Shown here piece by piece: positions 1 to 8,360 of a stretch of DNA of 35,221 nt. This stretch comes from Paracoccus sp. IB05 (GTDB lineage: Bacteria > Pseudomonadota > Alphaproteobacteria > Rhodobacterales > Rhodobacteraceae). Numbering within the stretch: the first letter of the stretch is position 1; every line of letters begins with the position of its first letter. The notes under the pieces were generated by a model. That model was not told where the DNA came from and ran no database searches. It saw only the letters and a program-made list of their open reading frames with translations. A program made the position numbers and the translations under genes. The stretch is taken from positions 1 to 35,221 of the forward strand of contig NZ_JAEFCF010000051.1 of NCBI RefSeq assembly GCF_016405985.1, read 5' to 3'.

Positions 1-1296
1 CTGTCAGGGGAAAGGGGAACTCCGGACATAACCGGATTTGCTCAACAAAGCCCCCATCAGCTGTCAAAGTATCTGATCGAGATGATCCATCGGCTTGAGG
101 CTGCTGGTCTCGTGCGGGTATCAGCTTATAGCTACGCGGGACCGGGCGTGAAGACAAATCGGAACTCGCGAGTCCAGGCAAGCCATTGGATGCAGGAGAA
201 ATTCCGGGGGCTGAAGATCGAGCCGGGAGCCATCTGGGAGGTTCCGAGAGAGCCGATCATCCTTAAGTCAGCATCCAGGGAAGATGAGGCAGAAGGGCCG
301 ATCGAGAAAGCCGGTAAGCCGATAGACTATGACGATACCGATGAAACCCGTCGGATGCGGGGGCAGTTGTAGGCTTATAATGAGCTGCTGGGACGGACCT
401 TCATCGACATTCCGATACTGGACCGGCCTTGGGTCACGCGCAACGATAAGACCGGCAAGGAAATCCGGGTCGCAATCGGCCCGCGTAATCAATTCGTCAG
501 GCGGATCTTCAGCAGGGGATCATGGTCGATGAATGAGCGGTTCTATGGCCCTTGGTGGCAGGGCATAAACAGCAAGCTTCGGTCCCAGATCTTCATCAAC
601 GATACCCCAACGGTCGAGATAGACTTCAGGTCCTTGCATATTCAGATCCTTGCAGCACGCGAGGGGATGGAGGTGATCACTGATCCTTACGTCTTGCCAC
701 CGGGGCAGTTTCCGGGGTTCGATGAGGCTGAGCAGAGGAAGCTGGTGAAGCTGCTGGTGCTGACTGCCCTGAATGCCAGAAACCTCAGAACCGCTTGCTC
801 TGCCTTCAGGAATGGTCTGGAGAATGGGCATTCCGGCAAACATCTGAAAGACTCCCAGCTGAAGAAGGCATTGCTGGTGCTGAAGCGGCAGGTGCCTTGG
901 CTGCATAAATACCTCTGCAACGATGAGGGTATCGGCCTGATGTTCGACGACTCGCAGATCGTCGAGCGGGTCATCAAGCGCTGCACTGACGCCGGGCTTC
1001 CGGTGCTGACGGTGCATGACAGTGTGATCGTACCCTATACGCATAGCAGGTTGCTCAAAGCCATAATGGTTCAGGCAGCAGAGGAGGTGGTTGGTCGACC
1101 TTTGCCTTTGGAGGCTGAGCATGCTGGTCTGGATGATATGCGGGATAAGCCTTTGGAGATTCAACAGGATTTCGAGTGGTGGAGGGAAACGGCTCGCTGC
1201 GAGGGATATTTGCAGAGGCTAAAGGCTTGGGAAGAGTCTCATGGGCAGGTGGTTGTTTCTCTGGGGATGAAGCAGCGTAAGGCAAGGGCAGGCTAA
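1..1296 (+). pseudogene. Polymerase-palm-like protein of a mobile-element type, interrupted by an in-frame amber stop
   Basis: One reading frame is open from the first base of the window to a TAA at 1294-1296, except for a single TAG at 370-372. The gene starts left of the window. The part before the stop has a winged-helix-like stretch (LIEMIHRLEAAGLVRV, from about position 73). After the stop the frame resumes at once with AYNELLGRTFIDIP, which shows that both halves belonged to one protein. The second half contains VEIDFRSLHIQILAAREG (Asp codon 622-624), which resembles motif A of family A DNA polymerases and T7-like RNA polymerases. A basic helix RKLVKLLVLTALNA near 736-777 could be motif B, and LTVHDSVIVP (His-Asp codons 1015-1020) resembles motif C. 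Assignment rests on these motifs only; the biochemical role is unknown. The downstream half could be translated from ATG 529, which lacks a convincing Shine-Dalgarno sequence. Base composition is less GC-rich than the rest of the window, which fits acquired DNA. Confidence 0.6.
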
Positions 1297-1539
1297 TCCC
1301 CTTGAATCAGCAGCAACAGCCTTGTCTTTTGCAGGCTCTCTCCATCCCTTGTCCCCCATATTTATACCTATTGATCCCCCTGTCCCCATCCCTCCATGCA
1401 CCCAGTCAGCTCAATATTCCGGTAAGATAACATGCTGATAGATATTGGTTTTTATCAGGTATTTTTATGCAGTAACTGAGGGCGCGCTGGTCTGCTTCCT
1501 GACCGCATCTGCCTGACCTGACCCTTTTAGAGGCTTCCC

Positions 1540-1656
1540 ATGATCGCTAATGCCCACCTCGGCCCCCAGCTTGACGCCTATGTTGCCCTGAAGAAACCCG
1601 GCTTCGCGCTGATGGTCGATGCGCCTTGGGGGGGCGGTCGGGTCAGCCGATGGTAA
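1540..1656 (+). pseudogene. Remnant of a KAP-type P-loop NTPase N terminus
   Basis: Starting at ATG 1540, 38 codons read through LDAYVALKKPGFALMVDAPW and then GGGRVSRW before a TAA. The phrase hydrophobic-DAPWG-x-G is the beginning of a Walker A loop as found in KAP-family NTPases, where GKT would follow. Here Lys-Thr is lost, the sequence changes character immediately after the glycines, and the frame ends. The most economical reading is a 5' fragment of an NTPase gene whose remainder was deleted or replaced. KAP NTPases are frequent in mobile islands and antiphage modules. The flanks 1297-1539 hold no other gene that I can see. The fragment is short, so chance resemblance cannot be excluded. 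Confidence 0.4.
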
Positions 1657-1667
1657 ATTCGTGATCC

Positions 1668-1817
1668 TCAGAACACCGCTGCTAAGTAAGCGAAAGCATA
1701 AGTGATCGCTGATTTTATGTGTGACCATAAGATAAAACCCACGCCGCCGAACGCAGCAATGGTGAGGCCACGCCGGGACTGCCGCCTGAGTTTGTCATCG
1801 TATTCTTTCGGCGTCAT
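1668..1817 (-). CDS. Small membrane protein, unrecognised
   Basis: From ATG 1817 the frame gives 49 residues: a charged N terminus (MTPKEYDDKLRRQSRRG) followed by one long hydrophobic segment rich in Ala, Ile and Phe up to the C terminus. The positive-inside pattern suggests a single-pass membrane protein with a cytoplasmic N terminus. A longer frame exists upstream to 1958, but that extension looks like random translation and would overlap the end of the next gene. The Shine-Dalgarno match is weak. The gene lies next to a broken NTPase remnant and may be part of the same acquired block. I do not recognise a family. Confidence 0.4.
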   Translation of the reverse strand: MTPKEYDDKLRRQSRRGLTIAAFGGVGFILWSHIKSAITYAFAYLAAVF

Positions 1818-1936
1818 GCTCTGGTCCCCGGGCGTGAATGCGAACCAATAGTCGTGTATTCTGTCGGAAGTTTGACGATGAGCTGGTCCTAACCCACTGG
1901 CGCATTCCGTCCCTGCCTGCCGACCCCGCGAAGGCG

Positions 1937-2614
1937 TCAACGGTACCAGAGGCTGCAATGGCTCACATCCTGCTCAGCCTCAGGGGTCAGGATCATCCAT
2001 CTTCGATTTGATGACTTAAACTCCATGACGTCGATCAACTGCACCTGCCCGGAGCGCTTGTTCAGCAGAATGATCGGGGGTGTTGGACGGGTCATGCGCA
2101 GGATGTCTCGGGCGTAGGGCCAGCGTTCCAAGGGGTTCAGATTCTCGTCGTAGATTATCAGGTTGGATGGGGGTGGGACCAACCCCTGCAGAAATTTTTC
2201 CCTAGAGAAGACCGTGTCCACCGCATAAAGCATGAACCTGTGTTCGGGAGATGCGTCATGGTTGATGATCCCGACCAGTCTGACATCGCCTGAAGCCTCG
2301 CGTTGCCAGTAAACGGTCTTTTGCCAGGACGGGTCTATCTCCAGCCGCTCAAAGTGGTCAGGGCTGGTCAACAGCCAGTCACCGTCCCTTGATCTGCCCA
2401 GCAGGATCTCCGCATCTTCGAGGGTCCGACCTTGCGTGGTCCAACTGCCGTTCTCAATCTCAGCGGGTGTCAGACCGGAGGCGAGTTCGATAGCCGCCGC
2501 ACACTCAGGCTGGTCTCTCCCGGTGGAAACATCAAATGCGGGTTCCGCAGACAGAGGCAGCGCCGAAAGAAGGAATATGGAGGCGATGAAGAATGAGAGC
2601 CGGGGAAATGACAT
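1937..2614 (-). CDS. Secreted protein of unknown function
   Basis: The start ATG at 2614 gives 225 residues beginning with a clear signal peptide (MSFPRLSFFIASIFLLSALP, predicted cleavage after LSA at 21-23). The frame is open further upstream to 2866, but that extension runs through the tRNA gene and is not credible. The mature part is mixed alpha/beta in character with two cysteines, one early (PEC) and one three residues from the C-terminal WYR, which could form a disulfide in the periplasm. There is no motif that I can assign. It lies between a tRNA-Gln and island-like debris, so it may be cargo of an integrated element. Function is open. Confidence 0.6.
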   Translation of the reverse strand: MSFPRLSFFIASIFLLSALPLSAEPAFDVSTGRDQPECAAAIELASGLTPAEIENGSWTTQGRTLEDAEILLGRSRDGDWLLTSPDHFERLEIDPSWQKTVYWQREASGDVRLVGIINHDASPEHRFMLYAVDTVFSREKFLQGLVPPPSNLIIYDENLNPLERWPYARDILRMTRPTPPIILLNKRSGQVQLIDVMEFKSSNRRWMILTPEAEQDVSHCSLWYR

Positions 2615-2790
2615 TTGTAGCCTGCTACGCTTAACACGATACGGACAGTAGCACGTTCGGCTTCCTGGCAAAACGTGGGGCACCCCTTGGGGCATTCCGT
2701 CCCCGCCTCCCCAACCCGTCAACAGCCCAACCCCTTGCCCGCACAAGGTTTCCCGCTTGCGGCTGGTCTTCTCAACTGTCACAGGAAGAT

Positions 2791-2865
<75 letters not shown>

Positions 2866-2940
2866 ACCGTGAGCGGGTGTTTAGCGAAGGCTCTTGCAGG
2901 CTGCAAGAGGGGATATGAAGGAAATTTGGCAGGAGTTTGT

Positions 2941-4128
2941 ATGGCCGGGATCTGGGATGTCATCGTGCTTGGCGCTGGTGCGGCGGGGATGCTCGCCGCT
3001 GTTGAGGCGGGACGGCGCGGGCGGCGGGTGCTTGTGATCGAACATGGCGCGAATCCGGGCGAGAAGATCCGCATTTCGGGTGGCGGAAGATGCAATTTCA
3101 CCAATAGCGGGATCGGGGTCGGGAATTACCTTGGGGCCAATCCGCGTTTCGCGCTTTCGGCGCTGAAGCGGTTCAGTCAGTGGGATGTTGTGTCGCGATT
3201 CGATCAGGCCGGCATCGCCTGGCATGAAAAAACACTGGGGCAGCTTTTCTGCGACGGATCGGCGAAACAGGTTGTGGCCTGGCTGGTGGGGGACATGCGC
3301 GATGCCGGGGTCGAGCTCTGGCTTGCGACCGAACCCGGAGAGGTGAGCCGGTCGGGCGCTGGCTTTCGGGTTGCCACGCCGCGCGGGGTGCAGGAGACGC
3401 GGTCGCTTGTGCTGGCCACCGGCGGCAAGTCGATCCCGAAAATGGGGGCGAGCCCCTGGGGATACCGGGTGGCGGAAAGCCTCGGGCTGAAGGTGACGGA
3501 TACGCGGCCGGCGCTGGTGCCGCTGACATTTGCGGAACAGGAACTGGCCTGGATCGCGCCTCTGGCCGGGGTCTCGGCATCGGTGCAGATCAGCTGCAGG
3601 GGCGGGCGGTTCGATGAGGCGATGCTCTTTACCCATCGCGGGCTGTCGGGGCCGGCTATATTGCAGATCTCGAGCTATTGGCGCGAGGGCGACCGGATCT
3701 CGGTCGACCTGCTGCCGGGGCGGGGGCGGGATGCAGGCTTTGCCGCCTTGCTGAAAGCCGCGAAACGTAAGGGCGGGCGGGGGACGCTGACCCAGGCGCT
3801 GAGCCCGGTGCTGCCGGAGCGGCTCGCGAAACATCTCGGCCAGGGCGAGCCGGGGCCTCTGGCGGAAATGGCGGATGCAAAGCTCGATCAGCTGGCGGCG
3901 GGGCTGCATGACTGGCAGCTGGTGCCGGTGGGCTCAGAAGGGTATCGCACGGCCGAGGTCACGCTGGGCGGCGTCGACACCGACGGGCTGGACGCAAAGA
4001 CCATGGCGGCAAAGGCGGTGCCGGGTCTTTATGTGGTGGGCGAGTTGGTGGATATCACCGGCTGGCTTGGCGGGTATAATTTCCAATGGGCCTGGTCTTC
4101 GGGCTGGGCGGCGGGGCAGGTGGCCTGA
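2941..4128 (+). CDS. HI0933/YhiN-type FAD-binding protein (aminoacetone oxidase family)
   Basis: This 395-residue flavoprotein has the N-terminal dinucleotide-binding glycine motif GAGAAG (residues 11-16). The family signature GEKIRISGGGRCNFTN follows at residues 40-55. The C-terminal FAD-contact segment has GGYNFQWAWSSG at residues 377-388. Length and motif order match the YhiN/BaiN-like group of cytosolic flavoproteins, whose physiological substrates are poorly defined. ATG 2941 is chosen because AGGAG at 2931-2935 is well spaced. The frame is open upstream to 2821 but that part covers the tRNA. It is followed by a strong bidirectional terminator and is transcribed alone. Confidence 0.9.
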   Translation: MAGIWDVIVLGAGAAGMLAAVEAGRRGRRVLVIEHGANPGEKIRISGGGRCNFTNSGIGVGNYLGANPRFALSALKRFSQWDVVSRFDQAGIAWHEKTLGQLFCDGSAKQVVAWLVGDMRDAGVELWLATEPGEVSRSGAGFRVATPRGVQETRSLVLATGGKSIPKMGASPWGYRVAESLGLKVTDTRPALVPLTFAEQELAWIAPLAGVSASVQISCRGGRFDEAMLFTHRGLSGPAILQISSYWREGDRISVDLLPGRGRDAGFAALLKAAKRKGGRGTLTQALSPVLPERLAKHLGQGEPGPLAEMADAKLDQLAAGLHDWQLVPVGSEGYRTAEVTLGGVDTDGLDAKTMAAKAVPGLYVVGELVDITGWLGGYNFQWAWSSGWAAGQVA

Positions 4129-4159
4129 GCCTCGCCGGCAGCCAGAGCAGATTGAAAAA

Positions 4160-4184
4160 GGGCGGCCTTCAGGCCGCCCTTTTT
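4160..4184. terminator. Bidirectional intrinsic terminator
   Basis: GGGCGGCC pairs with GGCCGCCC around a TTCA loop, with a T run on the right and an A run on the left. It sits between the convergent flavoprotein gene and the capsule export gene and can serve both. Confidence 0.85.
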
Positions 4185-4216
4185 GCTGCTGTTGAAAGGT
4201 CAGGACGAGGGAAGGA

Positions 4217-5968
4217 TCATGAGGAGACCTGTTCGCGCAGGATCGCCACCGTCATCGAAATCATCAGATAGATACCGATCAGAATCAGCAGCGTCACGAG
4301 GGTATTCTCGAAGACACGCGGATAGGTCGGCACATCGGGCGGCACCGGCGCCACCGAGATCGAGAGATAGCGGGTCTGGCTGTTCGCGGCGATCCGTGCG
4401 GTTTCCTTGGCCTGAAGCGACTGCGCCAGCATCATCTGACGCGTCTCGACCTCGGCCTGGGCAAGCCGCAGCTGGCCCTGGATCTGCGCCAGCGAGCTCT
4501 CGCCGCCCTGGCCTTCGGTCAGCCGGGTGCGCAATGTCGCGATCTCGGCCTCCAGCGTGATGATCCGGCGCTTGACCGGCTCCAGCCGGGCGGCGTTCGG
4601 ATTCGGGTTCGCCTCCATCTGCGCCAGGGACAGCCGTTCCTGGATCAGCTGATTGTCGAGAGTGCCGATCTGGGTTGTCAGCAGCGTCAGCTCGGTCTCG
4701 GAATTGAGAACCTTGAACTGTTCCTGCAGCGCGATGACTTTCTGCTGCGCTTCGAGCAGCTTGACCTCGGCATCCGTGTAACCTTCGTCCGAGGACTGCA
4801 TCGCATCTTCGCGCAGCCGGTGGGTGAGCTGGTCGACCTGTTCCTCGGCATAGGAAATCAGCTGCTTCGACCATTCGACCGAAAGCTGCGGATCCGGGGC
4901 AATCGCTTCCATCCGGATGATGCCCTCGGAGGGGTCATAGGAAATCAGGATATGGGATTTATAAAGCTTATATGCGTCTTCCAGCGAGGCCTCGGGTGGC
5001 AGGCGCAGAATCGGGTCGATCGCCGCGCCCATAAATGCCTCGCGGAACCCGACATCGCCTTCCAGCCGCATCATCGCCTCGCGCGATTGCAGATAGCCCT
5101 GCACCGCGATGGAATCCTGCGAGGTGGCCAGCGACGTGCCCTGCAACATGCCGCCAAGCGCGCCCCCGGCCTGCGGGCTTTCCGCCTTATGCACCGCGAA
5201 TTCCGATTTTGTGCCATATTGCCGCGTCGCGACCGACGAGAAATACCAGCCCGCGATCAGCGTCGGCAGCAGGACAAAGATGAACATCCGCACGAAGAGA
5301 AGCGCCAGCTTGCGGCGGCGTCGTTTGGCGATGTCCTGCTGCATGCGCAGGATCTCGGCGGCGTGATTCACCTCGATCCGCTGTTCGGTCGAGGGCACCT
5401 GGATCGGCTTGATGGTCTGGGGCAGTTGCACGCCGTCGCCGGGCAGGGGTGAGAGCGCCCGCCCGGTTACGCCCCCCGCCTTGCCGCCGCCCCCCTCGCC
5501 GGCAGCCGCCGCCGCAGTGCCGGGTTCGGCCGCGACCATATCCAGCATCGATCCGCGTTCAAACGGGTTGATCCCGGCGGCACGCAGCAGGCGCACCGCA
5601 TCGTGATCCGAGGTCGCGGGCATGTTGTGGCTTTGCGCAAGGCGGCGGGCGGTGCGCAGCTGGCGCCCGGTCAGCCCTTCCTTGCGGATCGCTGCCAGCT
5701 CATGCGCGACCGGATCATGCGCCTCCGGACCGGCAGCGGGCTCTGCTGGCTGATTGCTGCCGGCCTTCCCGGCCCTGGCCCCGGATGCGGCCGCGACCGG
5801 GCCACCCGCCGTTTCGAATTTCTGATCGCCGAATCCGTCTTCGGGATTGTCGAACAGCATCTCGCCCGGCGTCGTCGTGGCAACAAGCACAGGCGCCGGC
5901 CGCGGGGCCGGTGCTGCAGGCGTCTCCTGGCGGCGAATGTTGAACCGCGCGGCCTTAAGCATAGTCAT
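4217..5968 (-). CDS. kpsE: Capsule polysaccharide export inner-membrane protein, KpsE/CtrB type
   Basis: The 583-residue product has a proline- and alanine-rich cytoplasmic N terminus (about 1-215). It contains a conserved-looking helical patch LTGRQLRTARRLAQSHNM near residue 100. A basic stretch then leads to a first membrane helix at about 220-245, followed by a large periplasmic region with long coiled-coil predictions and a second membrane helix at about 556-576 ending in REQVSS. This is the layout of KpsE/Wzz-like polysaccharide co-polymerase/adaptor proteins that link the ABC exporter to the outer-membrane channel. The start overlaps the end of kpsT. ATG 5968 is chosen over ATG 5962 because a weak GAAG is better placed for it. 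The extended N terminus compared with E. coli KpsE is typical of alphaproteobacterial members. A KpsM permease gene is not in the window. Confidence 0.85.
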   Translation of the reverse strand: MTMLKAARFNIRRQETPAAPAPRPAPVLVATTTPGEMLFDNPEDGFGDQKFETAGGPVAAASGARAGKAGSNQPAEPAAGPEAHDPVAHELAAIRKEGLTGRQLRTARRLAQSHNMPATSDHDAVRLLRAAGINPFERGSMLDMVAAEPGTAAAAAGEGGGGKAGGVTGRALSPLPGDGVQLPQTIKPIQVPSTEQRIEVNHAAEILRMQQDIAKRRRRKLALLFVRMFIFVLLPTLIAGWYFSSVATRQYGTKSEFAVHKAESPQAGGALGGMLQGTSLATSQDSIAVQGYLQSREAMMRLEGDVGFREAFMGAAIDPILRLPPEASLEDAYKLYKSHILISYDPSEGIIRMEAIAPDPQLSVEWSKQLISYAEEQVDQLTHRLREDAMQSSDEGYTDAEVKLLEAQQKVIALQEQFKVLNSETELTLLTTQIGTLDNQLIQERLSLAQMEANPNPNAARLEPVKRRIITLEAEIATLRTRLTEGQGGESSLAQIQGQLRLAQAEVETRQMMLAQSLQAKETARIAANSQTRYLSISVAPVPPDVPTYPRVFENTLVTLLILIGIYLMISMTVAILREQVSS

Positions 5969-6605
5969 AGAGGCGTTTCGCTTCTTCGAGGGTGTCGAAC
6001 ATATAAAGCTGCCCATTGCGCAGCACCGCCGCCTGGCGGCAGAATTTTTCCAGCGTTTGCGCCGAATGCGACACGATGACAACCGTCGCGTTCTTCAGTC
6101 TTTCGCGCAGGATGCCACCGGCTTTGCGGTTGAACTCCACATCGCCGGTCGAGGGCATGCCCTCGTCGATCAGGTAAATGTCGAATTCCAGCGCCAGCAA
6201 GAGTGAAAAGTTGAAACGCGATTTCATCCCCGAGGAATAGGTCGCATAGGGCATGCGGAAATAGTCGCCAAGATCACAGACCCAGCGGCAGAAGCTTTCG
6301 ACATAATCGGGGTCAAGCCCGTAGAGCCGGGCGATGTAGCGGCTGTTTTCCAGGGCCGACATCTTGCCCGAGACCCCGCCCATGAAGCCCAGCGGAAACG
6401 AGACGCGGCTGGTTTTGGTGATGCGGCCTTCATCGGGTTTCTCCAGCCCGGCCATCATCTGGATCAGGGTGGTCTTGCCGGTGCCATTCGGGGCAAGGAT
6501 CCCCAGAGAGCGGCCCTGTTCGACACGGAAAGAGGCGCGGTCAAGGATCACCTTGCGCCTTGTGCCGGTCCAGAAGGATTTGGAAACACTGTCGAACTCG
6601 ATCAT
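5955..6605 (-). CDS. kpsT: Capsule polysaccharide ABC exporter ATPase, KpsT type
   Basis: The 216-residue ABC ATPase has Walker A APNGTGKT (residues 38-45), the signature YSSGMKSR (123-130), Walker B FDIYLIDEG (141-149) and the H-loop His180. The short length and the SSGMKSR form of the signature are characteristic of the KpsT/Wzt group, which powers export of capsular polysaccharide across the inner membrane. Its last codons overlap the start of kpsE by 14 bases, which implies translational coupling. An inverted repeat lies about 75 bases upstream of the start. The partner permease KpsM would normally be encoded next to it and is absent here. Confidence 0.9.
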   Translation of the reverse strand: MIEFDSVSKSFWTGTRRKVILDRASFRVEQGRSLGILAPNGTGKTTLIQMMAGLEKPDEGRITKTSRVSFPLGFMGGVSGKMSALENSRYIARLYGLDPDYVESFCRWVCDLGDYFRMPYATYSSGMKSRFNFSLLLALEFDIYLIDEGMPSTGDVEFNRKAGGILRERLKNATVVIVSHSAQTLEKFCRQAAVLRNGQLYMFDTLEEAKRLYDYA

Positions 6606-6678
6606 ATTGTAACCTGCTCCGGGCTATTGGCCCTCTGTCCTTCCGTCTCACGGCCTCTGGCGCCCGGGGGCGGCAAAG

Positions 6679-6701
6679 TTATCCACGGACCAGGTGGATA
6701 A
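6679..6701. promoter_or_regulatory. Perfect inverted repeat TTATCCAC-N7-GTGGATAA upstream of kpsT
   Basis: Two 8-base arms match exactly around a 7-base spacer, 73 bases upstream of the kpsT start. Each arm is 8 of 9 bases of a DnaA box (TTATCCACA) with a different last base. The site could be an operator for capsule export or a DnaA-binding pair. The rest of the 218-base gap 6606-6823 shows no gene. Confidence 0.45.
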
Positions 6702-6823
6702 TCCGGCATTTGCATTAACGCGTCCGGATCAGTGTCGCTGCACATTCTGGCCGCATTATGTCTGCGGCGACAGTCCTGTGACACAGAATTGTGAGCCCCG
6801 CGATTTTACGGGGAACGGGCGGG

Positions 6824-8062
6824 TCACGGCGTCGGGGCAGAGGGTCCCTGACCGCGGCGCAGCAGGGCACGCGCGACGAGCACGGCAATCGGGCCGGCAA
6901 GAAGACTGATCGCCATGCCCATCCGCGCCGCCTCCCGCATGGCGCCACCGGGCAGACTGGCCTCGATCGCAACAGCGGGCACGGTGAAGCCGATTGACAG
7001 CAGCATTACCGATAACACCAGATCGCGCACCCGGAGCCCGCGCGGCAGGCGCGAGCCGAAGATCGCCGCCAGCATAAGGACCACCAGCGCCATCCCCACA
7101 GGTCTTCCGACCCAGAGCGCACCAAGCATCACCAGCGTGGTCGGGGCAAAGGCGGCGAGGTCAACGCCCCCCCGGATCAGGCCAAAAAGGAAGAGAATGA
7201 GGATGACCGGCCATACGAGGAGCCGGATCAGCCGGTTCAGCGGGTCATGCAGGAAACTCTCGGCCTCGGCGAAAAGCCCAAAGCTGCGATCGGCATGGGC
7301 GATGGCCGGCAAGAGCGGCAACAGCCCAAGCGTTGCCGGCAAGCCTGCGGCAGCTACCCCGAACCAGCAGAAGGCGCCCGCGATCGCATAGGGCCAGAGC
7401 GCCGCCGCCGCGCGCCGCTCGCGCTCGGTGGCGCCCGCGCCGGGGCTGCGGCCGAAGAAACGGTGCACCACCAGCGCCGAGGCCAGCGTAACCAGGAGCC
7501 ACATCAGCCGCGGTGAGAAGGCAAGATTGCTGAGCCCAAGGATCACCAGCGCGAGGATATCGGTGGCAATCGCCAGAAGCATCACCAGATGCAGCGCCGG
7601 CCGCCGGCCAAAAACCATGCGGCCAAAAAGGCAGACCAGCAGCGTATCACTGCCCAGAGGCGCCTGCCATCCGCCACCTCGCACCGCTTCCTCTGCGGTC
7701 TCAAGCAGCGCAGACAGGATCAGCCAGCCCGCGCCTGCCCCGATCAGCCCGCCCGCAGTCATGCCCAGCGGCAGGATCGCACGCCGGCCCGAGAGGGAGC
7801 CACGCTCCAGCGTCATCGCTTCCCAGAGCTCTTTGCCGATCAGGAAGAAAAACAGCGCCATCAGAATATCGGCAACGATCATGAAAGGCGTAAGGCTGAC
7901 CGAGCCGGCCCAGACCCAGTCCGGCAGGACCAGATCAGAGATCCGCCATTCGATGAAATCGTAATAGCTGCCTGGATCCAGGTTGACCCAAAGTGTCGCC
8001 AGCCCGGCACCGGCAAGGAGGGCCAGGGCAAAGGTGCGGATATGGGGCGAGATTCGATACAT
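6824..8062 (-). CDS. Divergent NhaA-family Na+/H+ antiporter-like membrane protein
   Basis: The 412-residue protein has about twelve hydrophobic segments and the NhaA landmark FFFLIGKELWEA (residues 71-82). It aligns with E. coli NhaA through the C-terminal part: GVDL, then WVGRPVGMALV, then LLSIGFTVPAVAIEASL. Three functional positions can be compared. D133 is kept (D139 in GSD). D163 is replaced by Thr (T167) while D164 is kept (D168, in AIATDILAL). K300 is replaced by Arg (R320). In canonical NhaA the D163/D164 pair is central to ion exchange, so activity, ion choice or stoichiometry may differ. The ATG at 8062 is chosen because the upstream extension covers an intergenic repeat. Nothing adjacent suggests an operon. 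Confidence 0.8.
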   Translation of the reverse strand: MYRISPHIRTFALALLAGAGLATLWVNLDPGSYYDFIEWRISDLVLPDWVWAGSVSLTPFMIVADILMALFFFLIGKELWEAMTLERGSLSGRRAILPLGMTAGGLIGAGAGWLILSALLETAEEAVRGGGWQAPLGSDTLLVCLFGRMVFGRRPALHLVMLLAIATDILALVILGLSNLAFSPRLMWLLVTLASALVVHRFFGRSPGAGATERERRAAAALWPYAIAGAFCWFGVAAAGLPATLGLLPLLPAIAHADRSFGLFAEAESFLHDPLNRLIRLLVWPVILILFLFGLIRGGVDLAAFAPTTLVMLGALWVGRPVGMALVVLMLAAIFGSRLPRGLRVRDLVLSVMLLSIGFTVPAVAIEASLPGGAMREAARMGMAISLLAGPIAVLVARALLRRGQGPSAPTP

Positions 8063-8206
8063 GGCGGGCAGGACTTCGGGCAGCTGACCCCACCGGATTA
8101 GCCATGCCCGCCCTGGCCCGCAACCGTGGCGCCCCCGATCACCCCTGGCCTGTTGCAACCTTGCCCTCTTACAGGCGGAGCCTGCGCCCGGTGGTATGTC
8201 GGGTAA

Positions 8207-8280
8207 GCCTCCGGCGGGGATATTTAGAGACAGAAAATATACCTTTTTCTGCTCATTTTCTGTCTCTAAATATCCCGGGG
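8207..8280. repeat. Intergenic dyad repeat, copy 1
   Basis: A perfect 22-base inverted repeat has its left arm at 8217-8238 and right arm at 8255-8276, with a 16-base pyrimidine-rich loop. The left flank reads GCCTCCGGCGGGG. The same element recurs at 10978-11047 with one changed base in the arms and a similar loop, and half copies occur at 28060, 25030 and 33424. It lies between divergent genes (NhaA-like and the glycosylase). Confidence 0.85.
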
Positions 8281-8360
8281 GTGAGTCTCCGCAGGAGACG
8301 AGGGGGCTGGCCCCCTCAGCCGGGCTGGCCAAAGAGGACCACAGTTCCTATTTTCACCCC

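Noticed and set aside
6796-6813. CCCCG/CGGGG hairpin downstream of the NhaA-like gene
   Set aside because: Only five base pairs and no T run.
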